A stretch of DNA of 64,000 bases from Fratercula arctica (lineage: Eukaryota > Chordata > Aves > Charadriiformes > Alcidae): contig CANTUZ010000001.1 of NCBI GenBank assembly GCA_947846985.1, positions 182,294,955-182,358,954 on the forward strand, in the 5' to 3' direction. The notes below the pieces were generated by a model, which worked only from the letters and a program-made list of their open reading frames with translations, had not been told where the DNA came from and did not search any database. This document shows, in pieces, positions 56,601 through 61,772 of this stretch (position 1 is the first letter of the stretch; each line of letters starts with the position of its first letter). The position numbers and the translations under genes are program-made.

Positions 56601-59600
56601 TGACCCTGAGCCTTAATATCAAAGATGCTTTAACACATGAATGTACACAAGGACTGTTCAGCTATAGCCAAAATATTGGTGTGTTATGCGGACTGTTTAA
56701 GCACCATATGGTCTGCCACGAAGAAAGTTAACACCATCCCAGTAGTCATTCCTGTTCATTCTAGAAAGAGTTTTAAAACAGAAAATGTAATCTAAAATTA
56801 AATTTGATTATAAAAAGCGCTATTTCAAGTGTGTGAAATTATTGACTTTAACAGTGTACTGTAACGTGTGGACGCGGATACCAGATGCGTGCAGTCAAAT
56901 GTGTTACTGGGACTTACAGAGTTATTTTGGATGATGACGGGGAATGTAATGCTGCTACTCGTCCTAGAGATAACCAAGTAAGTTTAAAAATACCTTCCAG
57001 TTGATTTTACTTTTTAGTTAAAAGCATCTAAATATAAGTGTTGCCTACTGACTCTTTGAAGGAAATTTCAGGAAAAATGAGTTCTAAAATGAGAAAAAAA
57101 ATACTAAAGCTATCTGCTTTTTTCCTGAACTTCAAATTTGGCCTAGGGAATTAAGTAAAAGAAGAGTAATTTGGAGATTTGAAAATTTAGTATACGATTG
57201 AAGGGGTACAAAGGCCTTTGATTATTTGGAGGGGAGGGAAGCTCCAACATGTAGAATATTATAAGGAGACTGCTTGCCATCATGCTTAATAATAGCACCT
57301 AACCGGCTTGGTATTCTCTAAAATTCTGCTTGTGTATAGTTCTTAAAAGAACAATATGTTTACTTGAAGGAAACTTCAGTTGTTGGAATAATACTAATTC
57401 AAAACCGTGTAGACATGAATTATGATTCAACATGGTATTAATAGGATTCTTTACCTTTTCTTCTTGTCTCGATTTACTTACTTCATCACTTCGCTTAGTT
57501 TAAATCTATCATTTTTTAGAAGAAATGTTTTCAGTACAGTCAGCGGGTTTACCTTTAACTAAAAGCACTTGATGTCTTAGATGCTATGTATTAATATGTT
57601 GATTTGGCCAGCAGATTGATACATCTCATTTATATCCAGCTAAGCTGGTAACCACATAACTCCTTGAGGGGATACTCTGCTCCTTGTCTCAAGGAGAAGA
57701 GGAGGGAAAAAAGGGATTCTGTGGTCCAGAATAAACCAGTCACAAGTTACCACCCCTCTGATGGCTTCTCGAATAAGATTTCAAAATATAAAAGCCAAGT
57801 AATTGGTATAAATTTATTTCCACTTAGATGTGAAAACACTGCGTTTGAGTATGCTTTGTATTTTGAATTGTGGTACCTGTTTGGCTGTTGACTGAAACTG
57901 AGCGATTTTGTGTTCTCAGTAGCTGAAGGTATAAAGGATGGGACGGCACAGCCACTGTCTTCACTCAGTTCAGTACTACATGTGGCTGTGAAACAGGACA
58001 CCGTAATGTCTATGCCCCTTGTCTCCAGCAAGTTGCCCAACACAGTTCTTTCTCAGAGTGGAAATATTATTAGTTATTACTAATACTGTTTTAACATCAA
58101 ATAAATTTTCTTTGCCTCTCTATTTGAAACAAAACAATTTAAAGAAAAGCCTTTGAATAATGGCAGGGAAAAGTTAGAAGACGGTATTTACTTGTTACTT
58201 AATGCTGGCTTATTGAAATGGTAGCATCTTTGTCTGTGGGAGCTGTTTGCTTTACATTTGGCTATTCCAAAATGCGTATTTTGAAAGCGTTCTTTTTTTC
58301 ACCCCCACAGGAATGTGAATTGCCTTCTTGTCCAGAAAATACAAAATTATGGACTACATCGCTTCCTCTAGTTCATGTGGGGAAGGTGACCCAATGGAGA
58401 TATGGATCATGGACCCCAGTACGTAATGTAATAGTGGTCACATCTTGCAGAGCAGTCCTTCATTCCTTCACCTGTTTTTCCATAAAGTTTGCATTAATAT
58501 ATAATTCAGACTGAAATGTGCTTGGGATAAATTTTAAAGGAATTCTGATTTTTTTTTAAGAATCTGTTTCTTAAGGAGGAGATAGACACTCCCAGCAAAT
58601 TCTGTGTGCTTCAAATCTAGACAGGGAAAATAAGGAGAGGAAAAACCCCAGGATTCTAGGAGATGGGCTTCTGAGCAAAATAGTTTTCATATGATTGAGA
58701 GTGTGCAAGGAAGTGGGTTTTTTTTAAAAATAATTGATCAATTTCTGAGCATGGAGAACATCTTTCATTCTAAAATATTATTCAAATCTTTTAAGTGAAT
58801 AGCAATATTAAATAGTCTGGGTCTTTAAAAGTCTAATTTTACATAATTGTAAAATAAGCACTATAAAAAGTGGTTAAGGCCATGCAGTTCAGTTCCAAGC
58901 CAATGGGAATTCTTAAGGCCTAATCCATCCATGAATATTTCAATTTTCTTCCTGAATGCATGGCTCTATCAGTGTGAGACGGAAATCTGGCTCTCAGTGT
59001 TTAAATCTGAACTCAAGCTGGTACTAAGCTACGTTAGTATTTTAGATGCTTGCATGATCTTATATTAGTCTCCTGAAGTGTGATGAGCTTGGACTGTTCT
59101 CTGACAGTGCTCTGCATCCTGTGGGAAGGGTGATCGTGCTCGCTATGTGAGCTGTAGAGATGCTCATGGAGGAATAGCAGATGAATCTTTCTGTGCTCAT
59201 TTACCGCGACCAGCTGAAATTTCAAGCTGCTTTAGCCCATGTGGAGAGTGGCAAGTTGGAAATTGGTCCCCTGTAAGTATTAATTGAATTAATTTTTTTA
59301 AATGTGTTTATTTAGATTATTGACCAAAGTCTCTGGTTAGAAATTGTGACTTCATATTCTGTGCAAGTGTGATTGAAATTGCATCCCTTGAAAAAACAAA
59401 GTACATTTCTTATTGTCAAAAGTAAATATAAATGTCTTTGGTTATTAGTTATCAATGTTCTGTCACAAATGTTGGGTTAATTTTTGGTCAGTGCACAGTT
59501 ACGTGTGATAGTGGAATAGTAACAAGACAAGTTATCTGTGTCAACTATCATCAACAAATCAACGAGAATTACTGTGATCCTGAAGGCCGACCTTCCAAAG

Positions 59601-61772
59601 AACAAGAATGTAACATGCCACCATGTCCACCAGTTTATCATCATATTCCGAAAACACATGACCATCCAAGCCATTTTCCAGAAATAGGTTACCTTCCAAT
59701 ACACCATCCACAAGACAATATGAACCAGTGGAACCGTCCCTCTGTGGGAGGATATCAATGGAGAACTGGACCCTGGGGAGCAGTAAGAAAAATTTTTTTA
59801 ATATATTAATTTTTTTCTCTCACATGTTAACATTTCTAGAAATATTATTGCAGTACAGATTTGGTCAAAAGAGAAGCAATTTTTTTTTTAAAAAAATACT
59901 ATTATTATGAATAATAAATTTTAAAATGTATTTTTTATGCAATTTCAATTTCAAAATACTTATACATAGTAGTAATTTTTATTTTCAAATTTCAGTTTTG
60001 AAAGTTAACATTAAAAAATCATAAATTTAAGTTGTTTCAACCAACATATTTTACATTTTCCTGATTATGCAATGGTTATATGTATGTTTACATGTTTTGG
60101 CAGTGCTCTAGTACTTGTGCAGGTGGATTTCACCGCCGAGTTGTAGTATGTCAAGATGAGGAAGGAAGAAGTGCTAGTTATTGTGATGAGGCAACAAAAC
60201 CTCCAGAGTCAAGACACTGTGATTCTGGACCCTGCCCACGATGGAACTATGGGAACTGGGGAGAAGTAAGATCATTTCACTTTCAAAAGGAAACATTATT
60301 CACCACACAAGCTTAGAAATAGTAACTATTTGACTGTCAATGGAACTGAACACCAATTTTAACATTATTTAAAAATAGTAAGTTTCAAGCTGTTTAGATA
60401 AACCTTGTTCTTTGGTGAAATCCGGAACTGTAGTGTAAATATACATCTAAAAGAAGTAAGCATTGTGTGAGGCTAAGGATGTACAACATATAATTGAGCA
60501 CAAGAAGCTACAAAGAAACTTCATTACATCAAATTTCATAGATACTGACTAGAATAACAGCAAGTAGTATTGTCTACTGGCTTGTAGTTACTAATTAGAA
60601 ATATGAAGACAGGATCATGCATATAAAAGGTGTGCCTGCCTTAGAATGTGTTGATGAAACGTTACACGTTATTGGACAAGGAAGGGCTTCTCCATGCCAT
60701 GTAATGTCATACCTTGACCATGCATTCTTGCTCAGACACTGCAGGAGTTAAAGCTGTTTAGTTTGGTATTCATTGTAATCTAACCTCTTGTGGTTCCTGC
60801 CCTCTCCTCTTGTTCTTGATACGTCAGTATCTGGAGTTATGAAAAGAAGAAAAATTGTTTGAGTGACTTTTTCCATTTTTCTTTTTTTCCCCCTCATTTT
60901 GGCCAGATCTAGCCGTTCAGTTCTGAAGGCCAGTCTGTGTGTCATGTTTTTTCTGTCCATAGCTGCAGGATTGGGATCCAGTTAATGCAGATGCTGCAGG
61001 TTTTGTCTAATTTAGAATCCTCTGAAATACAGTAAAAGAGCTGTAAACGATTGCAACATGCTAATTTTTGACCAGACAGATTTTAATAGCTCATTAGAAA
61101 TGAGAATTAGTATTTTTGTCTGGTATTGCGGGATTACAGGAAAACCAAAACCCAGAAAACACATCCTATAAGTATTTTACACTTAGTCTGTACAAGTTAG
61201 ACTATGAGAAAGTGTGCCCAGTGTCTGAGTTTCCTCTTTTCTGGCAGGAAAAACTTGGTTTAGGGCCAATTTCCACCTTTTTCCCCTATCAAAGAGAGAT
61301 ATATATGCATATTTATTCTCACAAATGGTTACTTCTCCTTGATAGAGTAGATCTTTTGTAATGGAGACTTGTGATAAACTGTAAAAATGCTGTTTGATAA
61401 ATGTTTTCGTGAGAGAATTGTTTTTTCATTATATGAGATTAGACTGTAAATCCTTATTCTTTAATTGAGTGTCCAGGGAATATGAAAATAGATATAGTAA
61501 ATAATAAAATGTACTGATTATTGCTGTATCTTTTTGGCTTAACGGTATGTGAGGACTCTCAACACAAATCATGCATATAAAATTCTGTATTTCAGTGTAC
61601 TCAAACTTGTGGAGACGGAATAAAGACAAGACTGGTGATTTGTCAGCTTCCTACTGGCCAAATGTTGGGTGATCAAAACTGTGAAATTCTAGACAAGCCA
61701 CCTAATATGGCACAATGTAATGTGCATTCTTGCCCTGGTGATGTTTCATGGCATCGGGGACCGTGGAAATCG
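12008..61772 (+). CDS. ADAMTS20: ADAMTS20 gene, partial (26 internal coding exons)
   Basis: This is a secreted, zinc-dependent extracellular-matrix metalloprotease of the ADAMTS9/20 clade. Family knowledge: these enzymes cleave proteoglycans such as versican, and mouse Adamts20 mutants (belted) have pigment defects from poor melanoblast survival. What I see: 26 GT-AG exons splice into one 1281-codon frame with no internal stop. In that frame residues 1-about 97 are distal prodomain, about 98-310 metalloprotease, about 310-400 disintegrin-like, about 405-455 TSR1, about 455-570 Cys-rich, about 570-700 spacer, and 700-1281 TSR2 to the start of TSR11. ADAMTS20 is preferred over ADAMTS9 because of HSRKKR before SYPRY, WCTSTE in the disintegrin-like module, [10 protein letters not shown] in TSR1, [14 protein letters not shown] after the spacer, and CHGDC in TSR3. 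Neither end of the gene is present. The paralogue assignment rests on remembered sequences, not a search. Confidence 0.95.
12171..16063 (+). other. ADAMTS20 intron (3.9 kb)
   Basis: Phase-1 intron with poly(T)/poly(A) runs near 12.33, 12.38, 13.91, 14.57 and 15.69 kb. No exon, CR1 copy or other gene was recognised inside. Confidence 0.85.
16064..16323 (+). CDS. ADAMTS20: ADAMTS20 exon, end of prodomain and start of metalloprotease
   Basis: 260 nt, acceptor tttacag, donor ATA|gtaagt, outgoing phase 0. The first part is poorly conserved prodomain. It is followed by HSRKKR, the furin-type maturation site, and then by [13 protein letters not shown] and [12 protein letters not shown], the N-terminal strand and helix of the reprolysin catalytic domain. 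Residues 55-141 of the visible protein. The open frame runs past the donor into intron, but the peptide loses all family similarity there. Confidence 0.96.
16204..16215 (+). other. ADAMTS20: Proprotein convertase (furin) cleavage site RKKR
   Basis: The codons encode R-K-K-R after HS and before FLSYPRY. In ADAMTS proteases, cleavage after this R-x-K-R motif separates propeptide from catalytic domain in the secretory pathway or at the cell surface. Confidence 0.92.
18402..18470 (-). mobile_element. Short CR1 3' end
   Basis: atcatagaatcacagaataa, then taagggacct and catctggtccaaccct: a reverse-oriented CR1 terminus of about 70 bp. It lies about 190 bp before the much longer CR1 in the same orientation. 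Confidence 0.85.
18662..19830 (-). mobile_element. CR1 LINE, 5'-truncated, RT domain partly intact
   Basis: It lies opposite to ADAMTS20. The + strand opens with two CATAGAAT octamers and ggttggaagggacc, the reversed CR1 3' end. The minus strand reads backward from the C-terminal region to reverse-transcriptase motifs, with [14 protein letters not shown] and ADDTK (the YADD-like site) near 19.5-19.65 kb and [14 protein letters not shown] sequence at the 5' edge near 19.8 kb. The frame 18908-19456 stays open for 182 codons, including [29 protein letters not shown] and [13 protein letters not shown]. Separate frames show frameshifts, so it is not autonomous. The APE endonuclease and ORF1 are absent. 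Confidence 0.93.
20116..20136. repeat. Short inverted repeat, 10-bp arms
   Basis: Arms TCTCATTAAA and TTTAATGAGA are exact reverse complements around one T. It is AT-rich and may be chance. Confidence 0.7.
23698..23751 (+). repeat. 27-bp tandem duplication
   Basis: Two adjacent 27-nt copies, each starting CAACAGGGATA. They differ at internal position 12 (C versus T) and at the final base (A versus C). This looks like a recent local slippage or duplication event inside the intron. Confidence 0.92.
25497..26708 (+). mobile_element. CR1 LINE, 5'-truncated, sense to ADAMTS20
   Basis: Reading + strand, it starts in the reverse-transcriptase domain ([16 protein letters not shown] near 25.58 kb), then [57 protein letters not shown] and [13 protein letters not shown]. 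It ends with tctagatgatctttaaggg, ccttccaaccc and gattctgt, the CR1 3' end. Frameshifts separate the segments (frames 25770-25961, 26025-26225, 26238-26468), so it is inactive. A short local duplication, tattgggattt twice near 25.74 kb, interrupts it. Confidence 0.93.
29052..29135 (+). CDS. ADAMTS20: ADAMTS20 exon, metalloprotease
   Basis: 84 nt, phase 0 on both sides, acceptor tctttag, donor CAG|gtagga. It encodes [20 protein letters not shown] and LIVIHNEQ, the second helix and strand of the catalytic domain. Skipping it would keep the frame but remove 28 core residues. It was too short to stand out as a separate open frame. Confidence 0.95.
29136..29843 (+). other. ADAMTS20 intron (0.7 kb)
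   Basis: Short phase-0 intron. Its only notable content is the 22-nt poly(T) run just before the acceptor. Confidence 0.9.
29809..29830 (+). repeat. Poly(T) run near splice acceptor
   Basis: 22 consecutive T residues end 13 nt before the acceptor AG at 29842-29843, so they form or overlap the polypyrimidine tract. Confidence 0.9.
29844..29968 (+). CDS. ADAMTS20: ADAMTS20 exon, metalloprotease
   Basis: 125 nt, acceptor tgcttag, donor ACTAG|gtacag, outgoing phase 2. It encodes [20 protein letters not shown], then a short variable loop and [12 protein letters not shown]. The HHDTAVLIT block is a hallmark of the ADAMTS catalytic domain. The coding frame stays open past the donor, but that extension shows no family similarity. 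Confidence 0.95.
29969..30894 (+). other. ADAMTS20 intron (0.9 kb)
   Basis: Phase-2 intron with AT-rich unique sequence. Nothing was recognised. Confidence 0.88.
30895..30935 (+). CDS. ADAMTS20: ADAMTS20 41-nt exon, metalloprotease
   Basis: A very short exon between acceptor cttcaag and donor CTTG|gtgagt, incoming phase 2, outgoing phase 1. With one base borrowed at each side it reads [15 protein letters not shown], matching the conserved ADAMTS block R-x-D-I-C...C-D-T-L-G. Skipping it (41 nt) would shift the frame. Frame continuity on both sides confirms it. Confidence 0.95.
30936..31257 (+). other. ADAMTS20 intron (0.3 kb)
   Basis: Phase-1 intron with a poly(A) run near 31.06 kb and otherwise nothing recognised. 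Confidence 0.9.
31258..31363 (+). CDS. ADAMTS20: ADAMTS20 exon, metalloprotease active site (first half)
   Basis: 106 nt, acceptor tttgcag, donor CATGT|gtaagt, outgoing phase 2. It encodes [20 protein letters not shown], then [11 protein letters not shown]. The HELGH motif supplies two zinc-binding histidines (codons at 31347 and 31359) and the catalytic glutamate (31350). The third histidine is in the next exon. Confidence 0.97.
31364..32489 (+). other. ADAMTS20 intron (1.1 kb) splitting the zinc motif
   Basis: Phase-2 intron between HELGHV and FNVPHDD. It contains a 10-bp-arm hairpin at 32286-32308 and otherwise no recognised element. Confidence 0.9.
32286..32308. repeat. Hairpin, 10-bp arms with 3-nt loop
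   Basis: TTGTAAGGCA and TGCCTTACAA flank TTT. Degenerate aggcat/gccttac words recur just downstream to about 32345, so the hairpin may be part of a small local repeat cluster. Confidence 0.85.
32490..32636 (+). CDS. ADAMTS20: ADAMTS20 exon, active site (second half) and Met-turn
   Basis: 147 nt, acceptor ctttttag, donor CTTGA|gtaagt, outgoing phase 2. Joined to the previous exon it gives HELGHVFNVPHDD, so the third zinc histidine is the codon at 32503 and the family aspartate follows it. [20 protein letters not shown] contains the Met-turn methionine and SQKYITEFL continues the domain. Position 8 of the zinc motif is N, not G. Confidence 0.97.
32691..32700. repeat. C10 homopolymer
   Basis: Ten consecutive C residues just inside the intron. 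The length is prone to sequencing error. Confidence 0.85.
32881..32908. repeat. (TTTTC)n pyrimidine repeat
   Basis: Four to five TTTTC units followed by a T run. Confidence 0.8.
33315..33456 (+). CDS. ADAMTS20: ADAMTS20 exon, end of metalloprotease and start of disintegrin-like
   Basis: 142 nt, acceptor caacag, donor TTG|gtgagt, outgoing phase 0. It encodes [12 protein letters not shown], then [17 protein letters not shown] and [13 protein letters not shown] closes the catalytic domain. QCELMFG and VCPY begin the disintegrin-like module, which in ADAMTS proteins packs against the active-site cleft and does not bind integrins through RGD. Confidence 0.96.
33457..34812 (+). other. ADAMTS20 intron (1.4 kb)
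   Basis: Phase-0 intron with AT-rich unique sequence. Nothing was recognised. Confidence 0.88.
34813..34917 (+). CDS. ADAMTS20: ADAMTS20 exon, disintegrin-like
   Basis: 105 nt, phase 0 on both sides, acceptor tttttag, donor ATG|gtaagt. It encodes [20 protein letters not shown], then [15 protein letters not shown]. The C-x3-LWC and GC-T-QH...ADGT-C pattern is the conserved centre of the disintegrin-like module, and WCTSTE is one of the residues favouring ADAMTS20 over ADAMTS9. The frame runs on into intron to 35022 without similarity. Confidence 0.95.
34918..44565 (+). other. ADAMTS20 intron (9.6 kb)
   Basis: Phase-0 intron. It holds a 29-nt poly(T) run at 38665-38693 and small A-rich tracts (38.87 kb), but no CR1 copy and no exon that I could recognise. 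Open frames here, such as 40900-41151 + and 43729-44133 -, have no domain similarity. Confidence 0.85.
38665..38693. repeat. Poly(T) run, 29 nt
   Basis: The longest homopolymer in the window. No retroelement body was recognised next to it. The length is likely polymorphic and error-prone. Confidence 0.9.
44566..44711 (+). CDS. ADAMTS20: ADAMTS20 exon, end of disintegrin-like and TSR1
   Basis: 146 nt, acceptor ctgcag, donor CCAGA|gtatgt, outgoing phase 2. [12 protein letters not shown] finishes the disintegrin-like module. [20 protein letters not shown] and [15 protein letters not shown] are the first thrombospondin type 1 repeat. WGPW is a WxxW C-mannosylation motif and CSRTCGGG fits the POFUT2 O-fucose consensus C-x2-S/T-C-x2-G. 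Confidence 0.97.
44712..46070 (+). other. ADAMTS20 intron (1.4 kb)
   Basis: Phase-2 intron. An AT-rich stretch around 45.77-45.85 kb has several TAAT-type words. No repeat was recognised. Confidence 0.85.
46071..46252 (+). CDS. ADAMTS20: ADAMTS20 exon, end of TSR1 and start of Cys-rich domain
   Basis: 182 nt, acceptor ttgttag, donor GGTA|gtaagt, outgoing phase 1. [20 protein letters not shown] with SCP ends TSR1. [20 protein letters not shown] and VRWLPKYSG begin the Cys-rich domain, a major exosite region of ADAMTS proteases. Only a 97-bp intron separates it from the next exon. Confidence 0.97.
46350..46486 (+). CDS. ADAMTS20: ADAMTS20 exon, Cys-rich domain
   Basis: 137 nt, acceptor tttccag, donor AGG|gtattt, outgoing phase 0. 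It encodes [20 protein letters not shown], then RVADGTPCG and [16 protein letters not shown] followed by CVQG-C is the conserved Cys-rich signature across ADAMTS proteins. Confidence 0.96.
46487..47624 (+). other. ADAMTS20 intron (1.1 kb)
   Basis: Phase-0 intron with a small TA/TG run at 47506-47528 and no other recognised element. Confidence 0.88.
47625..47742 (+). CDS. ADAMTS20: ADAMTS20 exon, end of Cys-rich domain and start of spacer
   Basis: 118 nt, acceptor tttgtag, donor TATG|gtatgt, outgoing phase 1. It encodes [20 protein letters not shown] and [27 protein letters not shown]...[13 protein letters not shown] is the strongly conserved close of the Cys-rich domain before the cysteine-free spacer. 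It did not appear as a separate long open frame. Confidence 0.97.
47743..51044 (+). other. ADAMTS20 intron (3.3 kb)
   Basis: Phase-1 intron. It holds a T-rich run at 47757-47783 and a CTCF-like motif at 49905-49919. Open frames such as 48493-48789 show no domain. Confidence 0.85.
49905..49919 (-). promoter_or_regulatory. CTCF-like motif (candidate)
   Basis: The minus strand reads CCAGCTGGGGGCAGC, which matches the CTCF core CCASYAGRKGGCRSY at 14 of 15 positions; the mismatch is T for A at position 6. Motif match only; no evidence of occupancy or conservation. Confidence 0.3.
51045..51140 (+). CDS. ADAMTS20: ADAMTS20 exon, spacer
   Basis: 96 nt, acceptor ttgcag, donor CTTG|gtaaaa, phase 1 on both sides. 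It encodes [20 protein letters not shown], then [12 protein letters not shown]. The G-A-T-N-I-D-I-R-Q block is the conserved first half of the ADAMTS spacer. Because both flanking introns are phase 1, skipping would keep the frame. Confidence 0.96.
51141..52411 (+). other. ADAMTS20 intron (1.3 kb)
   Basis: Phase-1 intron, AT-rich, with nothing recognised. Confidence 0.88.
52412..52578 (+). CDS. ADAMTS20: ADAMTS20 exon, spacer
   Basis: 167 nt, acceptor cttatag, donor CAG|gtgcat, outgoing phase 0. It encodes [20 protein letters not shown], then [20 protein letters not shown] and EELILQ. FLNGNF/EYSG/ERINST is the conserved spacer core; NNT and NST are potential N-glycosylation sequons. The donor is weak (gtgcat) and the next intron is only 109 bp. 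Confidence 0.96.
52688..52817 (+). CDS. ADAMTS20: ADAMTS20 exon, end of spacer and start of TSR2
   Basis: 130 nt, acceptor aattaag, donor CAAG|gtactg, outgoing phase 1. It encodes [20 protein letters not shown], then [20 protein letters not shown] and [18 protein letters not shown] favours ADAMTS20 over ADAMTS9. TSR2 has CSRMCQG, so Met occupies the usual O-fucose Ser/Thr position. Confidence 0.96.
52818..53835 (+). other. ADAMTS20 intron (1.0 kb)
   Basis: Phase-1 intron with a poly(A) run near 53.08 kb and nothing else recognised. Confidence 0.88.
53836..53962 (+). CDS. ADAMTS20: ADAMTS20 exon, rest of TSR2
   Basis: 127 nt, acceptor ttgaag, donor TTAAG|gtaaaa, outgoing phase 2. It encodes [20 protein letters not shown], then [20 protein letters not shown] and ELR. 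The spacing of four cysteines, ending in EC-T-CELR, matches TSR2 of the ADAMTS9/20 pair. It was not visible as a separate long open frame. Confidence 0.95.
53963..54615 (+). other. ADAMTS20 intron (0.65 kb)
   Basis: Phase-2 intron carrying a pyrimidine-rich CCCT/CTTC tract at 54053-54110. Confidence 0.88.
54053..54110. repeat. Pyrimidine-rich tract
   Basis: About 58 bp of nearly pure C/T with CCCTCC and CTTCC units, on an otherwise AT-rich background. Confidence 0.75.
54616..54826 (+). CDS. ADAMTS20: ADAMTS20 exon, TSR3 and start of TSR4
   Basis: 211 nt, acceptor cttgtag, donor GAG|gtacaa, outgoing phase 0. TSR3 reads [20 protein letters not shown], then [14 protein letters not shown] and PCHGDC. 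TSR4 begins at SWHYTEWSE and is cut just before its first cysteine. TSR3 has K in place of the O-fucose acceptor (CTSKCGPG). CHGDC favours ADAMTS20. Confidence 0.96.
54827..55370 (+). other. ADAMTS20 intron (0.5 kb)
   Basis: Phase-0 intron. A continuous frame at 55043-55297 has no similarity to the family and is taken as chance. Confidence 0.88.
55371..55535 (+). CDS. ADAMTS20: ADAMTS20 exon, TSR4 body and start of TSR5
   Basis: 165 nt, phase 0-0, acceptor ccgcag, donor GAG|gtaatg. It starts on a cysteine codon: [20 protein letters not shown], then [20 protein letters not shown] and [15 protein letters not shown] keeps the O-fucose consensus. Confidence 0.96.
55536..56245 (+). other. ADAMTS20 intron (0.7 kb)
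   Basis: Phase-0 intron, AT-rich, with nothing recognised. Confidence 0.88.
56246..56410 (+). CDS. ADAMTS20: ADAMTS20 exon, TSR5 body and start of TSR6
   Basis: 165 nt, phase 0-0, acceptor tttacag, donor TCA|gtgagt. It starts on Cys: [20 protein letters not shown], then [20 protein letters not shown] and [19 protein letters not shown] fits the O-fucose consensus. It has the same length and the same boundaries within the repeat as the preceding exon. Confidence 0.97.
56411..56854 (+). other. ADAMTS20 intron (0.4 kb)
   Basis: Phase-0 intron with nothing recognised. Confidence 0.88.
56855..56977 (+). CDS. ADAMTS20: ADAMTS20 exon, TSR6 body (first part)
   Basis: 123 nt, phase 0-0, acceptor taacag, donor CAA|gtaagt. 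It starts on Cys: [20 protein letters not shown], then [16 protein letters not shown]. Unlike its neighbours, this TSR is split by an extra intron, with its last two cysteines in the next exon. It was not visible as a separate long open frame. Confidence 0.95.
56978..58310 (+). other. ADAMTS20 intron (1.3 kb)
   Basis: Phase-0 intron that interrupts TSR6. No repeat or exon was recognised. Open frames at 57664-57891 and 57747-58043 have no domain. Confidence 0.88.
58311..58418 (+). CDS. ADAMTS20: ADAMTS20 exon, end of TSR6, linker and start of TSR7
   Basis: 108 nt, phase 0-0, acceptor cccacag, donor CCA|gtacgt. ECELPSCP closes TSR6. A linker of about 20 residues ([17 protein letters not shown]) leads to [10 protein letters not shown], the tryptophan start of TSR7. 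It is the one exon of the array that does not begin with cysteine. Confidence 0.95.
58419..59107 (+). other. ADAMTS20 intron (0.7 kb)
   Basis: Phase-0 intron with AT-rich unique sequence. Confidence 0.88.
59108..59272 (+). CDS. ADAMTS20: ADAMTS20 exon, TSR7 body and start of TSR8
   Basis: 165 nt, phase 0-0, acceptor ctgacag, donor CCT|gtaagt. It starts on Cys: [20 protein letters not shown], then [21 protein letters not shown] sequence, [21 protein letters not shown] fits the O-fucose consensus. It was not visible as a long open frame on its own. Confidence 0.96.
59492..59782 (+). CDS. ADAMTS20: ADAMTS20 exon, TSR8 body, His-rich linker and start of TSR9
   Basis: 291 nt, phase 0-0, acceptor ggtcag, donor GCA|gtaaga, the longest exon seen. 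It starts on Cys: [20 protein letters not shown], then [20 protein letters not shown] and CPP. A linker of about 40 residues follows with [17 protein letters not shown] and [10 protein letters not shown], and then [10 protein letters not shown] opens TSR9. The linker is rich in His and Pro. CTVTCDSG still fits C-x2-T-C-x2-G. Confidence 0.96.
59783..60103 (+). other. ADAMTS20 intron (0.3 kb)
   Basis: Phase-0, very AT-rich intron with nothing recognised. Confidence 0.9.
60104..60265 (+). CDS. ADAMTS20: ADAMTS20 exon, TSR9 body and start of TSR10
   Basis: 162 nt, phase 0-0, acceptor ttggcag, donor GAA|gtaaga. It starts on Cys: [20 protein letters not shown], then [20 protein letters not shown] and [20 protein letters not shown] fits the O-fucose consensus. 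Confidence 0.97.
60266..61595 (+). other. ADAMTS20 intron (1.3 kb)
   Basis: Phase-0 intron with nothing recognised. Confidence 0.88.
61596..61772 (+). CDS. ADAMTS20: ADAMTS20 exon, TSR10 body and start of TSR11 (last exon in window)
   Basis: 177 nt, phase 0-0, acceptor atttcag, donor TCG|gtacga. It starts on Cys: [20 protein letters not shown], then [20 protein letters not shown] and [14 protein letters not shown]. The cut falls just before the first cysteine of TSR11, so the following exon, outside the window, should begin with a Cys codon. Confidence 0.96.

Noticed and set aside
12008..61772. Assignment to ADAMTS9
   Set aside because: Several blocks ([35 protein letters not shown]) match ADAMTS20 as I remember it better than ADAMTS9. 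A tree would settle it.
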